This document shows, piece by piece, positions 1 through 9,957 of a stretch of 64,000 nt of DNA. The DNA is taken from positions 620,001 through 684,000 of the forward strand of contig NZ_JAAOWU010000001.1 of NCBI RefSeq assembly GCF_013778505.1. Reading direction: 5' to 3'. The translations under genes and the position numbers were made by a program. Position 1 is the first letter of the stretch; the number at the start of each line of letters is the position of its first letter. The notes under the pieces were generated by a model. The model did no database searches. It saw only the letters and a program-made list of their open reading frames with translations, and was not told where the DNA came from. This DNA is from Pseudomonas sivasensis (GTDB lineage: Bacteria > Pseudomonadota > Gammaproteobacteria > Pseudomonadales > Pseudomonadaceae).

Positions 1-735
1 AGCCCGCTGTTGATAGGCCTGCGCCATCGCACGAATACGCGGATCATTCGCCGCTGCCAGCGCCTTGTGCGCCGTGCGCAGGAACTTCAGATTACCGCCC
101 GCCAACGCCTTGCGCAGCCACTCCAGCGCCGCCTCGATCTGGCCTCTGTCAGCCAACACCGCCGCATAACTGAACTGCCCGCGAAAATCCCCGCCTTCGG
201 CTGAGCGGCGGTACCACTCAACGGCTGCATCCAGGTCCTTCGGGCAAAACTGGCCTTCTTCCAGGTAGCGCCCCAGCAGGTTCATCGACTTGGCGTGCCC
301 CTGCTCCGCCGCCTGGCGATAACGCATCAGTGCTTGCTGCTGATCTTCAGCAACACCACGGCCGGTCGCCAGTAAGTTGGCGTAGTTGTACTGCCCCCAA
401 TCCAATCCGGCCTGCGCCGCCAAGCGGTACTCCCGCACCGCCGCCGCTTCATCGACGGCACAGCCCCAGCCATGCTCAAGGCAACGCCCGGCCATATTAC
501 GAGCCATCAAATGCCCGCTCTGAGCCGCAATGCGGAACCAGCGCAATGCCAGCGCTTCATCGCGTGCAATGCCGCGTCCCTCCAGCAGGATTTGCCCGAG
601 CAAGGCCTGGGCATCCACCACACCTTCCTTCGCTGCGATCAGAATCGCCTGGGCGGCGCGTACCGGTGAGTCGTCGAGCATGCCTTGCAGTTGTTCGACG
701 TTGAGCACCTCTTCGCGGCGCAATAGGAAGCCCAT
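1..735 (-). CDS. Sel1-repeat (SLR/TPR-like) protein, 3' end outside window
   Basis: The reverse strand is open from an ATG at 735 to the window edge, so the C-terminus is missing. The protein is made of about 36-residue Sel1-like repeats with the recurring A-x-x-G-x-x-x-A pattern (for example AAQSGHLMARNMAGR, AAEQGHAKSMNLLGRYLEEG, SAEGGDFRGQFSYAAVLA). Sel1 repeats are alpha/alpha solenoids that scaffold protein-protein contacts; no catalytic motif is seen. The gene starts only 2 bases after the piuC stop codon, so it is almost certainly co-transcribed with piuC. P. aeruginosa has the same piuC-Sel1 order, which suggests a role tied to iron status, but the molecular function is unknown. Confidence 0.85.
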   Translation of the reverse strand, partial: MGFLLRREEVLNVEQLQGMLDDSPVRAAQAILIAAKEGVVDAQALLGQILLEGRGIARDEALALRWFRIAAQSGHLMARNMAGRCLEHGWGCAVDEAAAVREYRLAAQAGLDWGQYNYANLLATGRGVAEDQQQALMRYRQAAEQGHAKSMNLLGRYLEEGQFCPKDLDAAVEWYRRSAEGGDFRGQFSYAAVLADRGQIEAALEWLRKALAGGNLKFLRTAHKALAAANDPRIRAMAQAYQQRA

Positions 736-737
736 GC

Positions 738-1418
738 TCAGACCTCTACCCAGCGACGCAGCAGGTTGTGATAGGTGCCGGTGAGCTGAATCAGCGCGGG
801 ATGATCGGGCACGTCGCGGGTCAGTTGCTGGATCGCGCCGTCCATCTCGAACAGCAACGTGCGCTGGCTGTCTTCGCGCACCAGGCTTTGGGTCCAGAAG
901 AACGAGGCATAGCGCGCGCCACGGGTTACGGCGTTGACTTTGTGAAGGCTGGAGCCGGGGTACAGCACCATGTCGCCGGCGGGCAACTTGACCCGTTGCA
1001 GACCGAAAGTGTCCTGGATCTCCAGTTCGCCGCCGTCGTATTCATCCGGGTCGCTGAAAAACAGCGTGGATGAAAGGTCGGTGCGCACCCGCTCGTGACT
1101 GCCTTTAGGCTGACGCACGGCGTTGTCGATATGGAAGTCGAAACTGCCACCGGCGGTGTAGCAGTTCAGCAACGGAGGGAACACCTTGTGTGGTAACGCC
1201 GCTGACATGAACAGAGGGTTTTGCCACAAACGTTCGAGCATCGCCGCGCCGATTTCCTTGGCCAGCGGGTGGCCTTCGGGCAATTGCAGATTGTGTTTGG
1301 CTTTGGCGGACTGATGCCCAGCGGTAATTTTTCCGTCGGCCCAATCGGCACTTTCCAGGGCTTGGCGGATGCGCTGCACTTCCTCGCGAGAGAACAGGCC
1401 GGGAATGTGCAGCAGCAT
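738..1418 (-). CDS. piuC: PiuC-type Fe(II)/2-oxoglutarate-dependent dioxygenase (PKHD-type hydroxylase)
   Basis: A 226-residue protein of the PKHD-type hydroxylase family. The double-stranded beta-helix ligands are visible: His96 and Asp98 in FHIDNA, distal His159 in GSSLHKV, and the 2-oxoglutarate-binding Arg169 in GARYASFF. The frame is open upstream to 1550, but the start at 1418 ([10 protein letters not shown]) gives the usual family length and removes 44 residues that look non-coding. It is divergent from piuA and followed directly by the Sel1 gene. In Pseudomonas and Acinetobacter piuC sits beside a catecholate-type siderophore receptor and responds to iron; its substrate has not been firmly established. 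A Fur-like sequence lies about 35-50 bases upstream of the start. Confidence 0.9.
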   Translation of the reverse strand: MLLHIPGLFSREEVQRIRQALESADWADGKITAGHQSAKAKHNLQLPEGHPLAKEIGAAMLERLWQNPLFMSAALPHKVFPPLLNCYTAGGSFDFHIDNAVRQPKGSHERVRTDLSSTLFFSDPDEYDGGELEIQDTFGLQRVKLPAGDMVLYPGSSLHKVNAVTRGARYASFFWTQSLVREDSQRTLLFEMDGAIQQLTRDVPDHPALIQLTGTYHNLLRRWVEV

Positions 1419-1450
1419 GGGGCAATACCTGTAGGCAGAGAGGCGCCAAT

Positions 1451-1469
1451 GGTATTGATTCTTATCCGC
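1451..1469. promoter_or_regulatory. Fur-like box in the piuC/piuA divergent region
   Basis: On the reverse strand this reads GATAAGAATCAAT, close to the Pseudomonas Fur-box pattern of GATAAT/AATGAGAAT hexamers, and it lies just upstream of the piuC start. A weaker AT-rich sequence (TTGATATGAATACTT, about 1561-1575) lies before piuA. The 1419-1623 gap holds both divergent promoters. This is a pattern match by eye. Confidence 0.45.
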
Positions 1470-1623
1470 CCTGTAAAACGCCATGACGGACGAGTCTGTA
1501 AAAACCGTAAGCCAAAAGTGTAAAGAATGTAAATTCAGCGCAATTAGCAATGTATCGCAATTGATATGAATACTTGTTCACCCTATATTCCGCGGCCTCA
1601 CATCCTTGGGGAAAGGACACGTC

Positions 1624-3927
1624 ATGTCGCGCACTACGCTAAAAACAACTGCCAGTTCACCGCGTTTGCTGGCCTCGGCCATCGGCGTCGCCCTCGGTGC
1701 CAGTTCTGTCGCCCATATGGCGCAAGCGGCCGAAGACACAGAACAAAAAGGCCAGCGCAACAGCATCTCCCTGGGCGCCACCAGCATCACCGGGGAAGAA
1801 CAGGACGCCACCTCCTACCAGGTCGAGAAAGCCTCTTCGCAGAAATACACTGCGCCTCTGGTGGACACGCCACGTTCCGTCACCGTCGTGCCGCAACAAG
1901 TACTCAAGGACACCGCCGCTACCTCGTTGCAGGATGCCTTGCGCACCGTACCGGGCATTACCTTCGGCGCCGGCGAAGGCGGCAACCCTCAAGGTGACCG
2001 TCCATTCATCCGCGGCTTCGATGCCCAGGGTGACACCTACCTGGACGGTGTTCGCGACACCGGCGGCCAGAGCCGTGAGATTTTCGACATCGAGTCCATT
2101 GAAGTCAGCAAAGGCCCGAACTCCTCTTTCGGCGGTCGTGGCTCGGCCGGTGGCAGCCTCAATCTGGTGAGCAAAACCCCGCAAGCCCGGGACTTCACCA
2201 ACGGCGGTTTCACCTACGGTTCCGACCAGACCCGTCGCTACGTGCTCGATGTAAACCGCCAGTTCCTCGACGACAGCGCCGCGTTCCGCCTGAACCTGAT
2301 GACCCATGAGCAGAACGTGGCCGGCCGTGACGCCGTGAATTACGACCGTTGGGGCGTGGCCCCGTCGCTGACCTTTGGCCTGGGCACCCCGACCCGCGTC
2401 AACCTCAGCTACTACCACATGGAAAGCAACGACCTGCCGGATTCGGGCATTCCCTACGGCTATAGCTCGTCGACCGCCACCACCCACGGCCATGACAAGC
2501 CCACCGACGGCGGCGACAGCAATAACTTCTACGGTCTCAAGGATCGTGACTTCCGAAAGACCCGCGCCGACATCAGCACAATCTCCATTGAGCACGACCT
2601 GAACGACGACATGACGCTGAAAAACACCCTGCGCCATGGCAGCACCGGCCAGGACTACGTCCTTACCCAGCCCGACGACAGCCAGCGCAACGTCAACCGT
2701 TTCGGTACCGTTTGGCGCCGCGCCAACACCCGCGTGTCGACCACCACGACCACCACCAACCAGACCGACCTGTTCGGCAACTTCCAGGCCCTGGGCTTCA
2801 AGCACAGTTACTCCACCGGTCTGGAATTCACCGGCGAAGAAACCCGCGTCAGCGGTTACACCGTCAGCCCGAACACCAACCCGACCTGTACCGTGGCCGC
2901 CGGCAGCCTGGGCGGTCAGTGCACCTCGCTGAGCAACCCGAACCCGGATGACGCATGGACCGGCAGCATCGCGCGCAACTACAACGGCACCAACACCAAG
3001 GCCACCAGCCGCGCCGCCTACGTGTTCGACACCATTGAGCTGGACCCGAAATGGTTGCTGAACGTCGGCCTGCGCTACGACACCTTCGACACCGAAGCCA
3101 ACACCAATGCCGTGCCCTCCTCGACGGTCAAGGCACGCAGCAAGGTCAAGGACGACAGCCAGTTCTTCAACTGGCAAGCCGGTCTGGTCTGGAAGCCGTT
3201 GGACAACGGCAGCATCTACACCTCCTACGCCACTTCGGCATCGCCGGCCGGCGGCCTGGTGGGTGAAGGCGTCGACAACAACGCGATCCCAACCGGTATC
3301 AACACCAGCGACCTGAAACCCGAAGAAACCGTCAACTACGAGCTGGGCACCAAGTGGGACCTTTTCCACAACCGCCTGTCCCTGGCTGCAGCGGTGTTCC
3401 GCACCGAGAAGAAAAACACCCGCATCCTGGTGGATTCCAACACCTACGAAACCGCGGGCGAGTCGCGAGTCGATGGCCTGGAACTGTCGGCCAGCGGCAA
3501 GATCACCGATCAATGGCAAGTGTTCGCCGGCTACAGCTACCTGCAAGCCGAACTGGTTGACCCAGGCAAAAACGGTAACCGCCAGGGCGTGGTCCAGGCC
3601 GGTTCCAACAAAGGCAACCAAATGCCCAACACCCCGAAGAACGCCTTCAGCCTGTGGACCACGTACGACGTAACGCCGAAGCTGACCGTCGGCGGTGGCG
3701 CGTTCTACGTCGACCAGGTTTATGGCGATGCGGCCAACACCGTGTACGTGCCGTCCTACACTCGCTACGACGCCATGGCCAGCTACAAGCTGACCAAAAA
3801 CGTCGACCTGCAGTTGAACGTGCAAAACCTCACGGACAAGACTTATTACGACAAGGCCTACGCCTCGCACTTCGCCAACCAGGCGGCTGGGCGCACGGCG
3901 CTGGTGTCCACCAGCTTCCACTTCTAA
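1624..3927 (+). CDS. piuA: TonB-dependent siderophore receptor, PiuA/Fiu-like
   Basis: A 767-residue outer-membrane receptor. It has an N-terminal signal peptide (ending near VAHMAQAAED), then a plug domain (about residues 60-180, with VDTPRSVTVVP, LQDALRTVPGITFG and the FIRGFD region), then a 22-strand beta-barrel ending in the terminal aromatic STSFHF typical of BamA-assembled proteins. The start was placed at ATG 1624 because GGGGAAAGGA lies 8 bases upstream; a TTG further up (1606) is less likely. It is divergent from piuC and followed by piuB, the same order as in P. aeruginosa, where PiuA takes up iron-catechol complexes and siderophore-drug conjugates. Iron/Fur regulation is expected. 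The substrate itself is inferred. Confidence 0.9.
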   Translation: MSRTTLKTTASSPRLLASAIGVALGASSVAHMAQAAEDTEQKGQRNSISLGATSITGEEQDATSYQVEKASSQKYTAPLVDTPRSVTVVPQQVLKDTAATSLQDALRTVPGITFGAGEGGNPQGDRPFIRGFDAQGDTYLDGVRDTGGQSREIFDIESIEVSKGPNSSFGGRGSAGGSLNLVSKTPQARDFTNGGFTYGSDQTRRYVLDVNRQFLDDSAAFRLNLMTHEQNVAGRDAVNYDRWGVAPSLTFGLGTPTRVNLSYYHMESNDLPDSGIPYGYSSSTATTHGHDKPTDGGDSNNFYGLKDRDFRKTRADISTISIEHDLNDDMTLKNTLRHGSTGQDYVLTQPDDSQRNVNRFGTVWRRANTRVSTTTTTTNQTDLFGNFQALGFKHSYSTGLEFTGEETRVSGYTVSPNTNPTCTVAAGSLGGQCTSLSNPNPDDAWTGSIARNYNGTNTKATSRAAYVFDTIELDPKWLLNVGLRYDTFDTEANTNAVPSSTVKARSKVKDDSQFFNWQAGLVWKPLDNGSIYTSYATSASPAGGLVGEGVDNNAIPTGINTSDLKPEETVNYELGTKWDLFHNRLSLAAAVFRTEKKNTRILVDSNTYETAGESRVDGLELSASGKITDQWQVFAGYSYLQAELVDPGKNGNRQGVVQAGSNKGNQMPNTPKNAFSLWTTYDVTPKLTVGGGAFYVDQVYGDAANTVYVPSYTRYDAMASYKLTKNVDLQLNVQNLTDKTYYDKAYASHFANQAAGRTALVSTSFHF

Positions 3928-3945
3928 ACACCGCTCCACATAGCA

Positions 3946-3978
3946 AAAAGCCCCACGCATCGGATGCGTGGGGCTTTT
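3946..3978 (+). terminator. Rho-independent terminator after piuA
   Basis: A 15-bp stem (AAAAGCCCCACGCAT with its complement) around a CGG loop, flanked by A and T runs, lies 18 bases after the piuA stop. It should separate piuA from piuB transcription, at least partly. Confidence 0.85.
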
Positions 3979-4062
3979 GCGTGTTAAACAGAATGTTTCT
4001 CGACAGGCCACGGCATAATGCGCGCCGTGCCCTACATACCCAGATAGACGAGGCGGTCAGAC

Positions 4063-6588
4063 GTGTTGAAGAAAACCCTGTTCCAGTTGCACTGGTTTTT
4101 CGGCATTACTGCCGGGCTGGTGCTGGCCTTGATGGGGATCACCGGGGCTGCGGTCTCGTTCCAGGATGAACTACTGCGGGCTCTCAACCCCCACGTACTG
4201 AGCGTAGAAAAACGCGAAGCCGGCGTGCTTCCGCCTGCCGAACTGGTGCGCAAACTGGAAGCCACCGAAGGCAAGACCGTGTCCATGCTGTTCGTGGAAA
4301 GCGAAAGTGGCAACGCCGCGCGCGTGTTCTTTACCCCACCGCCGGGTGAGCGACGTGGCCAACTGCGCTACTTCGATCCCTACACCGGCGACTACATGGG
4401 CGACGCGGTTGGCCAGGACTTCTTCGGTTTTATCCTGCAACTGCACCGCTTCCTCGCCATGGGTGAAACCGGGCGAAATATCACGGGCGCCTGCACGCTG
4501 ATCCTGGTGTTTTTCTGCCTGTCCGGCCTGTACCTGCGCTGGCCGCGCCAGGTGGCAAACTGGCGTGTGTGGCTGACCTTGGACTGGCGCAAAAAAGGCC
4601 GCAGTTTCAACTGGGACCTGCACTCGGTATTCGGCACCTGGTGCCTGCTGGCGTACTTGCTCGCGGCGCTCACCGGGTTGTCCTGGTCCTATGACTGGTA
4701 CAGCCAGGGCCTGAACAAACTGCTGTCCGATGCGCCGCAAACCGAGCGGATGCGCAAGCGCGGCCCGCCGCCGGAAGGCCCAGCACCGGTAGCCAACTAT
4801 GACGCGATGTGGAGCAGCATCTACAGCCAGGCCGGCCCGGGTTTGAATGCCTATAACATCCGCATGCCCGCCGTTGCAGGGCAACCGGCGACCGTCTACT
4901 ACCTGCTGAAAGACTCGCCCCATGACCGTGCCCTCAACCAGATCAACCTGGACCCGGCCACCGGCGAGGTCAAATCCCATGACCAGTACGCCAGCAAAAG
5001 CTTCAAGGCGCAGTTGCTGACCAGCATCTATGCGCTGCACACCGGCAGTTACTTCGGCCTGGCCGGGCGAATCATCCTTACCGTCAGCTCATTGCTGATG
5101 CCGCTGTTCTTCATCACTGGCTGGTTGCTGTACCTGGACCGTCGCCGCAAAAAACGCCAGGTGCGCGACGCCCGCAACGGCCTAAGCGCCAACCACAGCG
5201 ACGCTCCGGCCTGGCTGATCGGCTTTGCCAGCCAGAGCGGGTTTGCCGAGCAACTGGCCTGGCAGACCGCCGGACAATTGCAGGCAGCTGGCCTGCCAGT
5301 GAAAGTGCAGTCCTTGGGCAGTGTGAGCCAGGACGACCTGCGCCAATCAGAAAATGCGCTGTTCGTGGTCAGCACCTTCGGCGACGGCGAAGCCCCGGAC
5401 AACGCCCGTGGTTTTGAACGCTCAGTGCTCGGCCAGGACCTGTCCCTCAAGGGCCTGAATTACTCGGTGCTGGCCCTGGGTGATCGTCAGTACGAACACT
5501 TCTGCGGCTTTGCCCGGCGCCTGCATTTCTGGCTGACCAACCAGGGCGGCAACCCGCTGTTCGCCCCGGTGGAAGTGGACAGCGGCGACACGGCCGCGCT
5601 GCTGCATTGGCAACAAGAGCTCGGACAGTTAACCGGTCAGGCACCGGCCGCTGCATGGCCGACGGCCCAGTACGAACACTGGACACTCACCCAACGCAGC
5701 CTGCTCAACCGCAACAGCACGGGCTCGGACGTTTACCTGCTCGGCCTCACCCCGCCTTCGCCACAAAGCTGGCAAGCCGGCGATTTGGTAGAAGTGCTGC
5801 CCCGCAACTGCCCATGGGCCATTGAGCACTTCCTGAGTGGGCTTGGCCTTACCGGCACCGATGGCGTGTTGATCGACGGTTTGTCCACTCCACTCGCTCA
5901 AGCCCTGGCCACGCGCCAACTGCCGGGAAACCGTGCGCATCTGGTGGGCATGCATGCCCAGGCGCTGGTGAACGCATTGGCGCCCTTGGGCATGCGCGAA
6001 TACTCCATCGCCTCGATTGCCAGCGACGGCGTGCTGGAGTTGATCGTGCGCCAGGAACGCCACCCCGACGGCAGCCTGGGCCTGGGTTCCGGCTGGCTCA
6101 CCGAACACGCAGCCCTCGGCACGGGCATCAGCCTGCGCCTGCGGCGTAACAGTGGCTTCCACCTGCCGAACGTCCCAGTGCCGCTGATCCTGCTGGGCAA
6201 TGGCACCGGCCTGGCGGGCTTGCGCAGCTTGCTCAAGGCGCGGATTGCCGATGGCCAGCAGCGCAACTGGCTGCTGTTCGGCGAACGCAATATCGCCCAC
6301 GACTACCTGTGCCAGGACGAACTGCAAGGCTGGCTGGCCAGCGGTGATTTGGCGTTGCTGGACCTGGCATTCTCCCGCGATCAGGAAGAGAAGATTTACG
6401 TGCAGGACCGCCTGCGCGAATCGGCCGATGTGCTGCGCAAATGGCTGGCCGATGGCGCAGCGATTTACGTGTGCGGAAGTTTGCAGGGGATGGCGGCCGG
6501 GGTGGATCAGGCGCTGGTCGACATACTGGGAAGTGAAGCGGTGGAGCGCTTGATCGAACAAGGCCGCTACCGCCGGGATGTCTACTGA
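4063..6588 (+). CDS. piuB: PiuB: PepSY-TM domain fused to sulfite-reductase-type flavoprotein reductase
   Basis: An 841-residue inner-membrane protein. The first ~370 residues are a PepSY_TM region: TM helix near 10-35, more near 140-165, 185-210 and 330-360, with His residues that could bind haem. It continues into a flavodoxin-like FMN domain (about 380-520: [31 protein letters not shown]), then an FAD/NADP reductase module ([40 protein letters not shown]). This arrangement suggests electron transfer from NADPH across the inner membrane, plausibly reducing ferric iron or siderophore in the periplasm. Translation starts at GTG 4063 (GTG TTG AAG AAA). It follows piuA, and the order piuC-piuA-piuB is conserved. 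Confidence 0.88.
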   Translation: MLKKTLFQLHWFFGITAGLVLALMGITGAAVSFQDELLRALNPHVLSVEKREAGVLPPAELVRKLEATEGKTVSMLFVESESGNAARVFFTPPPGERRGQLRYFDPYTGDYMGDAVGQDFFGFILQLHRFLAMGETGRNITGACTLILVFFCLSGLYLRWPRQVANWRVWLTLDWRKKGRSFNWDLHSVFGTWCLLAYLLAALTGLSWSYDWYSQGLNKLLSDAPQTERMRKRGPPPEGPAPVANYDAMWSSIYSQAGPGLNAYNIRMPAVAGQPATVYYLLKDSPHDRALNQINLDPATGEVKSHDQYASKSFKAQLLTSIYALHTGSYFGLAGRIILTVSSLLMPLFFITGWLLYLDRRRKKRQVRDARNGLSANHSDAPAWLIGFASQSGFAEQLAWQTAGQLQAAGLPVKVQSLGSVSQDDLRQSENALFVVSTFGDGEAPDNARGFERSVLGQDLSLKGLNYSVLALGDRQYEHFCGFARRLHFWLTNQGGNPLFAPVEVDSGDTAALLHWQQELGQLTGQAPAAAWPTAQYEHWTLTQRSLLNRNSTGSDVYLLGLTPPSPQSWQAGDLVEVLPRNCPWAIEHFLSGLGLTGTDGVLIDGLSTPLAQALATRQLPGNRAHLVGMHAQALVNALAPLGMREYSIASIASDGVLELIVRQERHPDGSLGLGSGWLTEHAALGTGISLRLRRNSGFHLPNVPVPLILLGNGTGLAGLRSLLKARIADGQQRNWLLFGERNIAHDYLCQDELQGWLASGDLALLDLAFSRDQEEKIYVQDRLRESADVLRKWLADGAAIYVCGSLQGMAAGVDQALVDILGSEAVERLIEQGRYRRDVY

Positions 6589-6598
6589 TGTGATCCAA

Positions 6599-6626
6599 TG
6601 AGGGAGGGGGCAAGCCTCCTCCCTCA
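6599..6626. terminator. Bidirectional hairpin between convergent piuB and phoD
   Basis: TGAGGGAGG (6599-6607) pairs perfectly with CCTCCCTCA (6618-6626). The hairpin sits midway between the two convergent stop codons. Only a short T run follows. Its sequence resembles half of the REP palindromes elsewhere in the window, so it may be a decayed REP. Confidence 0.55.
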
Positions 6627-6644
6627 TTTAGAGTGCATTTCAAG

Positions 6645-8186
6645 TCAGACCGGTTGCAGTTTTTGCTGGAATACCGAGACCCCATCCAGGTCGCGCAAAG
6701 TCACAGTCAACTCCGCTGTCTGCCCATCAATCTGCACTTCGCCAAAAAACTGAAACCCGGCAAACGGCGAGGTGTTCTGCGCGGGTGGGGCCTTCTCGAA
6801 CACCACCTCAGGGCCAAAGGTTTTATCCAAGGGGTTCGGGCCGAAGCTGCCCGCATTCAAAGGCCCGGCAACAAACTCCCAGAACGGCTCAAAATCCTGA
6901 AACGCCGCCCGATCCGGGTGATAGTGATGCGCCGCGCAGTAGTGCACATCCGCCGTCAGCCACACATGATTACGTACCTTCTGCGCGCGCAGAAATGCCA
7001 ACAGTTCGGCGATTTCCAGCTCGCGCCCTTGCGCCGGGCCGGGGTCACCATTGGCAATCGCCTCCCAGCGCGGCACGCCGGGGCTGACTTCACCGTCGGG
7101 CACACCCAGGCCAATGGGCATGTCGGCGGCGATCACTTTCCATTGCGCCGTCGAAGCCTTGAGTTCGCGCTTGAGCCAGTCCAGCTGTTCGCGGCCAAGG
7201 AAGGGTTTTTCACCGCCCAGATTGTCATCGTTGCCGCCGCGATAGCTGCGCATATCCAGCACAAACACATCCAGCAGCGGCCCGTAGCTTAGCTTGCGAT
7301 AAATCCGCCCGCCGCCATCGGCGCCCTGCAAACGCATCGGCGCATATTCCAACCAGGCCTGGCGCGCACGACCGACCAGGGTGTTGATGTCCTTGGTCTG
7401 GTAACGCTCATCGAGTTGCTTGCTGGGCGACCAGTTGTTCACAACCTCGTGGTCGTCCCACTGCCAGATCTGCGGCACTTCAGCATTGAAGCGGCGTACG
7501 TTTTCATCCAGCAGGTTATAGCGGTAGTTGCCGCGGTATTCGTCGAGGGTTTCAGCAACTTTGCTCTTGGCCTCGGTGGTGATATTGCGCCAGATGCGTC
7601 CGCCTTCGGTGGGCAGTTGCGCCGGCACCGGGCCGTCGGCGTAGATGGTGTCGCCGCTGTGGATAAAGAAGTCCGGCAAGCGCAGGCGCATGGCTTCGTA
7701 GATGCGCATGCCGCCGATGTCCGGGTTGATGCCGAAGCCTTGGCCGACGGTGTCGCCACTCCACACAAACCGGATGTCGCGACGCTGTTGCGGCACGCTG
7801 CGCAGGTGGCCGAACCACGGCTCGCTGGCGACACCGGTTTGCGCGTCTTCGAAGTGCACACGGTAGAAGATCGCCTGGTCGGCGGGCAGCCCGGTGAGTT
7901 CGACGCGGGCGGTGAAGTCGCTGCGGTTGTCGGCCAAAGGCGAGATGAATCGGCGTGGGTTGCTGAACACGCTGCGGGTGTCCCACTCCACCACCATCCT
8001 CGCCGGGCGGTCGCTGCGGCTCCAGATCAGGGCGCGGTCGCCCAGTAGGTCGCCGGACTGTACGCCGTCGGTGAGTTGCGGCCGGTCCTTCACCGAAGCA
8101 ATCACCGCCGGCGCCAGACCCGGCAGCAAAAGGCCGGCGCCGACGACTTGCATCACACGGCGCCGGCCCAGATCGAAATGGCTCAT
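6645..8186 (-). CDS. phoD: PhoD-family alkaline phosphatase/phosphodiesterase, Tat-exported
   Basis: A 513-residue protein of the PhoD metallophosphatase family. The N-terminus carries a Tat signal (GRRRVMQVVGAGLLLPG), as expected for a cofactor-loaded exported enzyme. Metal-binding and catalytic signatures in order: WSGDTVGQG, HSGDTIYADGP, QIWQWDDHEVVNNW, YAPMR, VFVLDMRSYRG and WLTADVHY. PhoD enzymes hydrolyse phosphomonoesters and diesters using Fe and Ca in the periplasm. The ATG at 8186 is preceded by AGAGGGC. No Pho box was recognised in the short gap to fruA (8187-8230), which holds only the leader. Convergent with piuB. Confidence 0.9.
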   Translation of the reverse strand: MSHFDLGRRRVMQVVGAGLLLPGLAPAVIASVKDRPQLTDGVQSGDLLGDRALIWSRSDRPARMVVEWDTRSVFSNPRRFISPLADNRSDFTARVELTGLPADQAIFYRVHFEDAQTGVASEPWFGHLRSVPQQRRDIRFVWSGDTVGQGFGINPDIGGMRIYEAMRLRLPDFFIHSGDTIYADGPVPAQLPTEGGRIWRNITTEAKSKVAETLDEYRGNYRYNLLDENVRRFNAEVPQIWQWDDHEVVNNWSPSKQLDERYQTKDINTLVGRARQAWLEYAPMRLQGADGGGRIYRKLSYGPLLDVFVLDMRSYRGGNDDNLGGEKPFLGREQLDWLKRELKASTAQWKVIAADMPIGLGVPDGEVSPGVPRWEAIANGDPGPAQGRELEIAELLAFLRAQKVRNHVWLTADVHYCAAHHYHPDRAAFQDFEPFWEFVAGPLNAGSFGPNPLDKTFGPEVVFEKAPPAQNTSPFAGFQFFGEVQIDGQTAELTVTLRDLDGVSVFQQKLQPV

Positions 8187-8230
8187 GCAGGTGCCCTCTT
8201 GAGTATCAAAAGGGCCACTTAAGCACGCGC

Positions 8231-9946
8231 TTATGACACCGGTGCGACAGCCAGTTCCACCGTTTCAGGACGTTTGATCACGGCATAGACCAAACCGGTC
8301 AACAGGCTACCCGCGACAATCGCCAACAGGTAAAAGAGCGCGTGGTTGATCGCACCCGGGATCACCAGCACAAACAGCCCACCATGGGGCGCGGCGAGTT
8401 TGCAGCCGAAATACATCGACAAAGCGCCAGTCAACGCGCCACCGGCGATGCTGGCCGGGATCACCCGCAGCGGGTCTTTAGCCGCAAACGGGATCGCGCC
8501 TTCAGAGATAAAGCACAGGCCAAGGATCATCGCGGCCTTGCCGGCTTCGCGCTCGGTCTGGGCAAATTTACGACGCGCCAGGAACGTTGCGATGCCCATG
8601 CCAATCGGCGGCACCATGCCGGCCGCCATGGTCGCGGCCATCGGCGCCCCACTGGACGCTGCCAGCAAACCCACCGAAAACGCATAGGCTGCCTTGTTGA
8701 TCGGCCCGCCCAGATCCACGCACATCATGCCGCCCAGCAGGATGCCCAACAGCACCGCATTGGTGGTGCCCATGGTGCTGAGGAAATCCGTGAGACTGGT
8801 CAGCATGCGCGCCACAGGCGGGCCCACCAGATAGATCATCGCCAGGCCGGTAATCAGGCTCGCCAGCAACGGGATGATCAGGATCGGCTTGAGCGCCTCC
8901 ATGCTTTGCGGTAATTGCACAGCACGGGTGATCAACTTGACGCAGTAACCCGCCAGGAAACCGGCAAGGATGCCGCCGATAAACCCCGCCCCCAACGTGC
9001 CGGCCAACAGGCCGCCGATCATACCCGGTGCGATACCCGGACGGTCGGCAATCGAGTACGCGATATAACCCGCCAACAGCGGCACCATCAGCGTAAAGGC
9101 GCTGTTGCCGACGGTTTTCAACGCGGCCGCCAAAGTACCTTCCTGCTCGAACGCGTGAATGCCAAAGGCAAACGACAAAGCGATCAACAAGCCGCCCGCC
9201 ACCACCATCGGCAACATGAACGACACCCCGGTGAGCAGGTGTTTGTACACGCCGGTTTTTTCTTTCTTGGCCACGGCAGCGTTGCCCGCGTTTTCCACGG
9301 CGCCTTCGGCCAAGGCCTTGTTAAGGGTCGCTTCGGATTGCTTGAGGGCAATGCCGGTGCCGCAGCGGTAGATCTTCTTGCCGGCGAAGCGCTCGGTGGC
9401 GACTTCAATGTCCGCCGCGAGCAACACCACGTCCGCGTTGGCGATAGCCTCCGGGCTCAGCGGCGTGCGTGCGCCGACCGAGCCTTGGGTCTCGACCTGC
9501 AAGTCATAGCCCAGGCGCTTGGCCGTCTGCTGCAAGGCTTCGGCGGCCATGAAGGTATGGGCCACGCCAGTGGGGCAAGCGGTAACCGCGACGATACGCG
9601 GTGCCTGCTTCGACGCCGCTGGCGCTTGGCTGGCGACATGCACCAGTGCTTCTTCAGCGCCCCGCCGCAATACCGCTTCAACATCCGCCAGCGCTTGGGC
9701 CGGCGTGCTCTGGAACACGCGCTTGCCAACAAAGCGCTGCATATCCACCGGCGTGCTGCTGACCAGCAACACCCACTCGGCAGCGTCGATGGTCGCCTGG
9801 GACAGCGCGCGTTCCGGGTGCTGCACATCCACCACTTCAACGCTGGTGCTCCAACCCTGGCGTTGCGCGGCAGCGTCCAACAAGCGGGCACACAGCACAC
9901 TGGTGACCATGCCGTTCGGGCAGGCAGTAACAATGGCTAACTTCAT
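8231..9946 (-). CDS. fruA: PTS fructose transporter EIIB'BC (FruA)
   Basis: A 571-residue fructose permease of the phosphotransferase system. Two tandem IIB-like domains come first: MKLAIVTACPNGM (residues 1-100, Cys9) and IVAVTACPTGVAHTFMAAEAL (about 115-215), the second holding the phosphocysteine. A IIC membrane domain follows with about 8-10 hydrophobic segments (from about 235, KHLLTGVSFMLPMVVAGG, to the C-terminus). It imports fructose as fructose-1-phosphate using phosphate relayed from FruB. The ATG at 9946 was preferred over an in-frame GTG just before it. Last gene of fruB-fruK-fruA, 11 bases after fruK. Confidence 0.95.
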   Translation of the reverse strand: MKLAIVTACPNGMVTSVLCARLLDAAAQRQGWSTSVEVVDVQHPERALSQATIDAAEWVLLVSSTPVDMQRFVGKRVFQSTPAQALADVEAVLRRGAEEALVHVASQAPAASKQAPRIVAVTACPTGVAHTFMAAEALQQTAKRLGYDLQVETQGSVGARTPLSPEAIANADVVLLAADIEVATERFAGKKIYRCGTGIALKQSEATLNKALAEGAVENAGNAAVAKKEKTGVYKHLLTGVSFMLPMVVAGGLLIALSFAFGIHAFEQEGTLAAALKTVGNSAFTLMVPLLAGYIAYSIADRPGIAPGMIGGLLAGTLGAGFIGGILAGFLAGYCVKLITRAVQLPQSMEALKPILIIPLLASLITGLAMIYLVGPPVARMLTSLTDFLSTMGTTNAVLLGILLGGMMCVDLGGPINKAAYAFSVGLLAASSGAPMAATMAAGMVPPIGMGIATFLARRKFAQTEREAGKAAMILGLCFISEGAIPFAAKDPLRVIPASIAGGALTGALSMYFGCKLAAPHGGLFVLVIPGAINHALFYLLAIVAGSLLTGLVYAVIKRPETVELAVAPVS

Positions 9947-9957
9947 CACAAACCCTC

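Noticed and set aside
1419-1550. N-terminal extension of PiuC by 44 residues
   Set aside because: The open frame extends upstream but the added residues do not look coding and exceed the family length; the start at 1418 fits.
1657-4011. A 784-codon open frame on the strand opposite piuA
   Set aside because: Long antisense frames are common in GC-rich genes from codon bias. The deduced protein is low-complexity (Val/Gly/Ala/His rich), has no known motif and covers a clear receptor gene.
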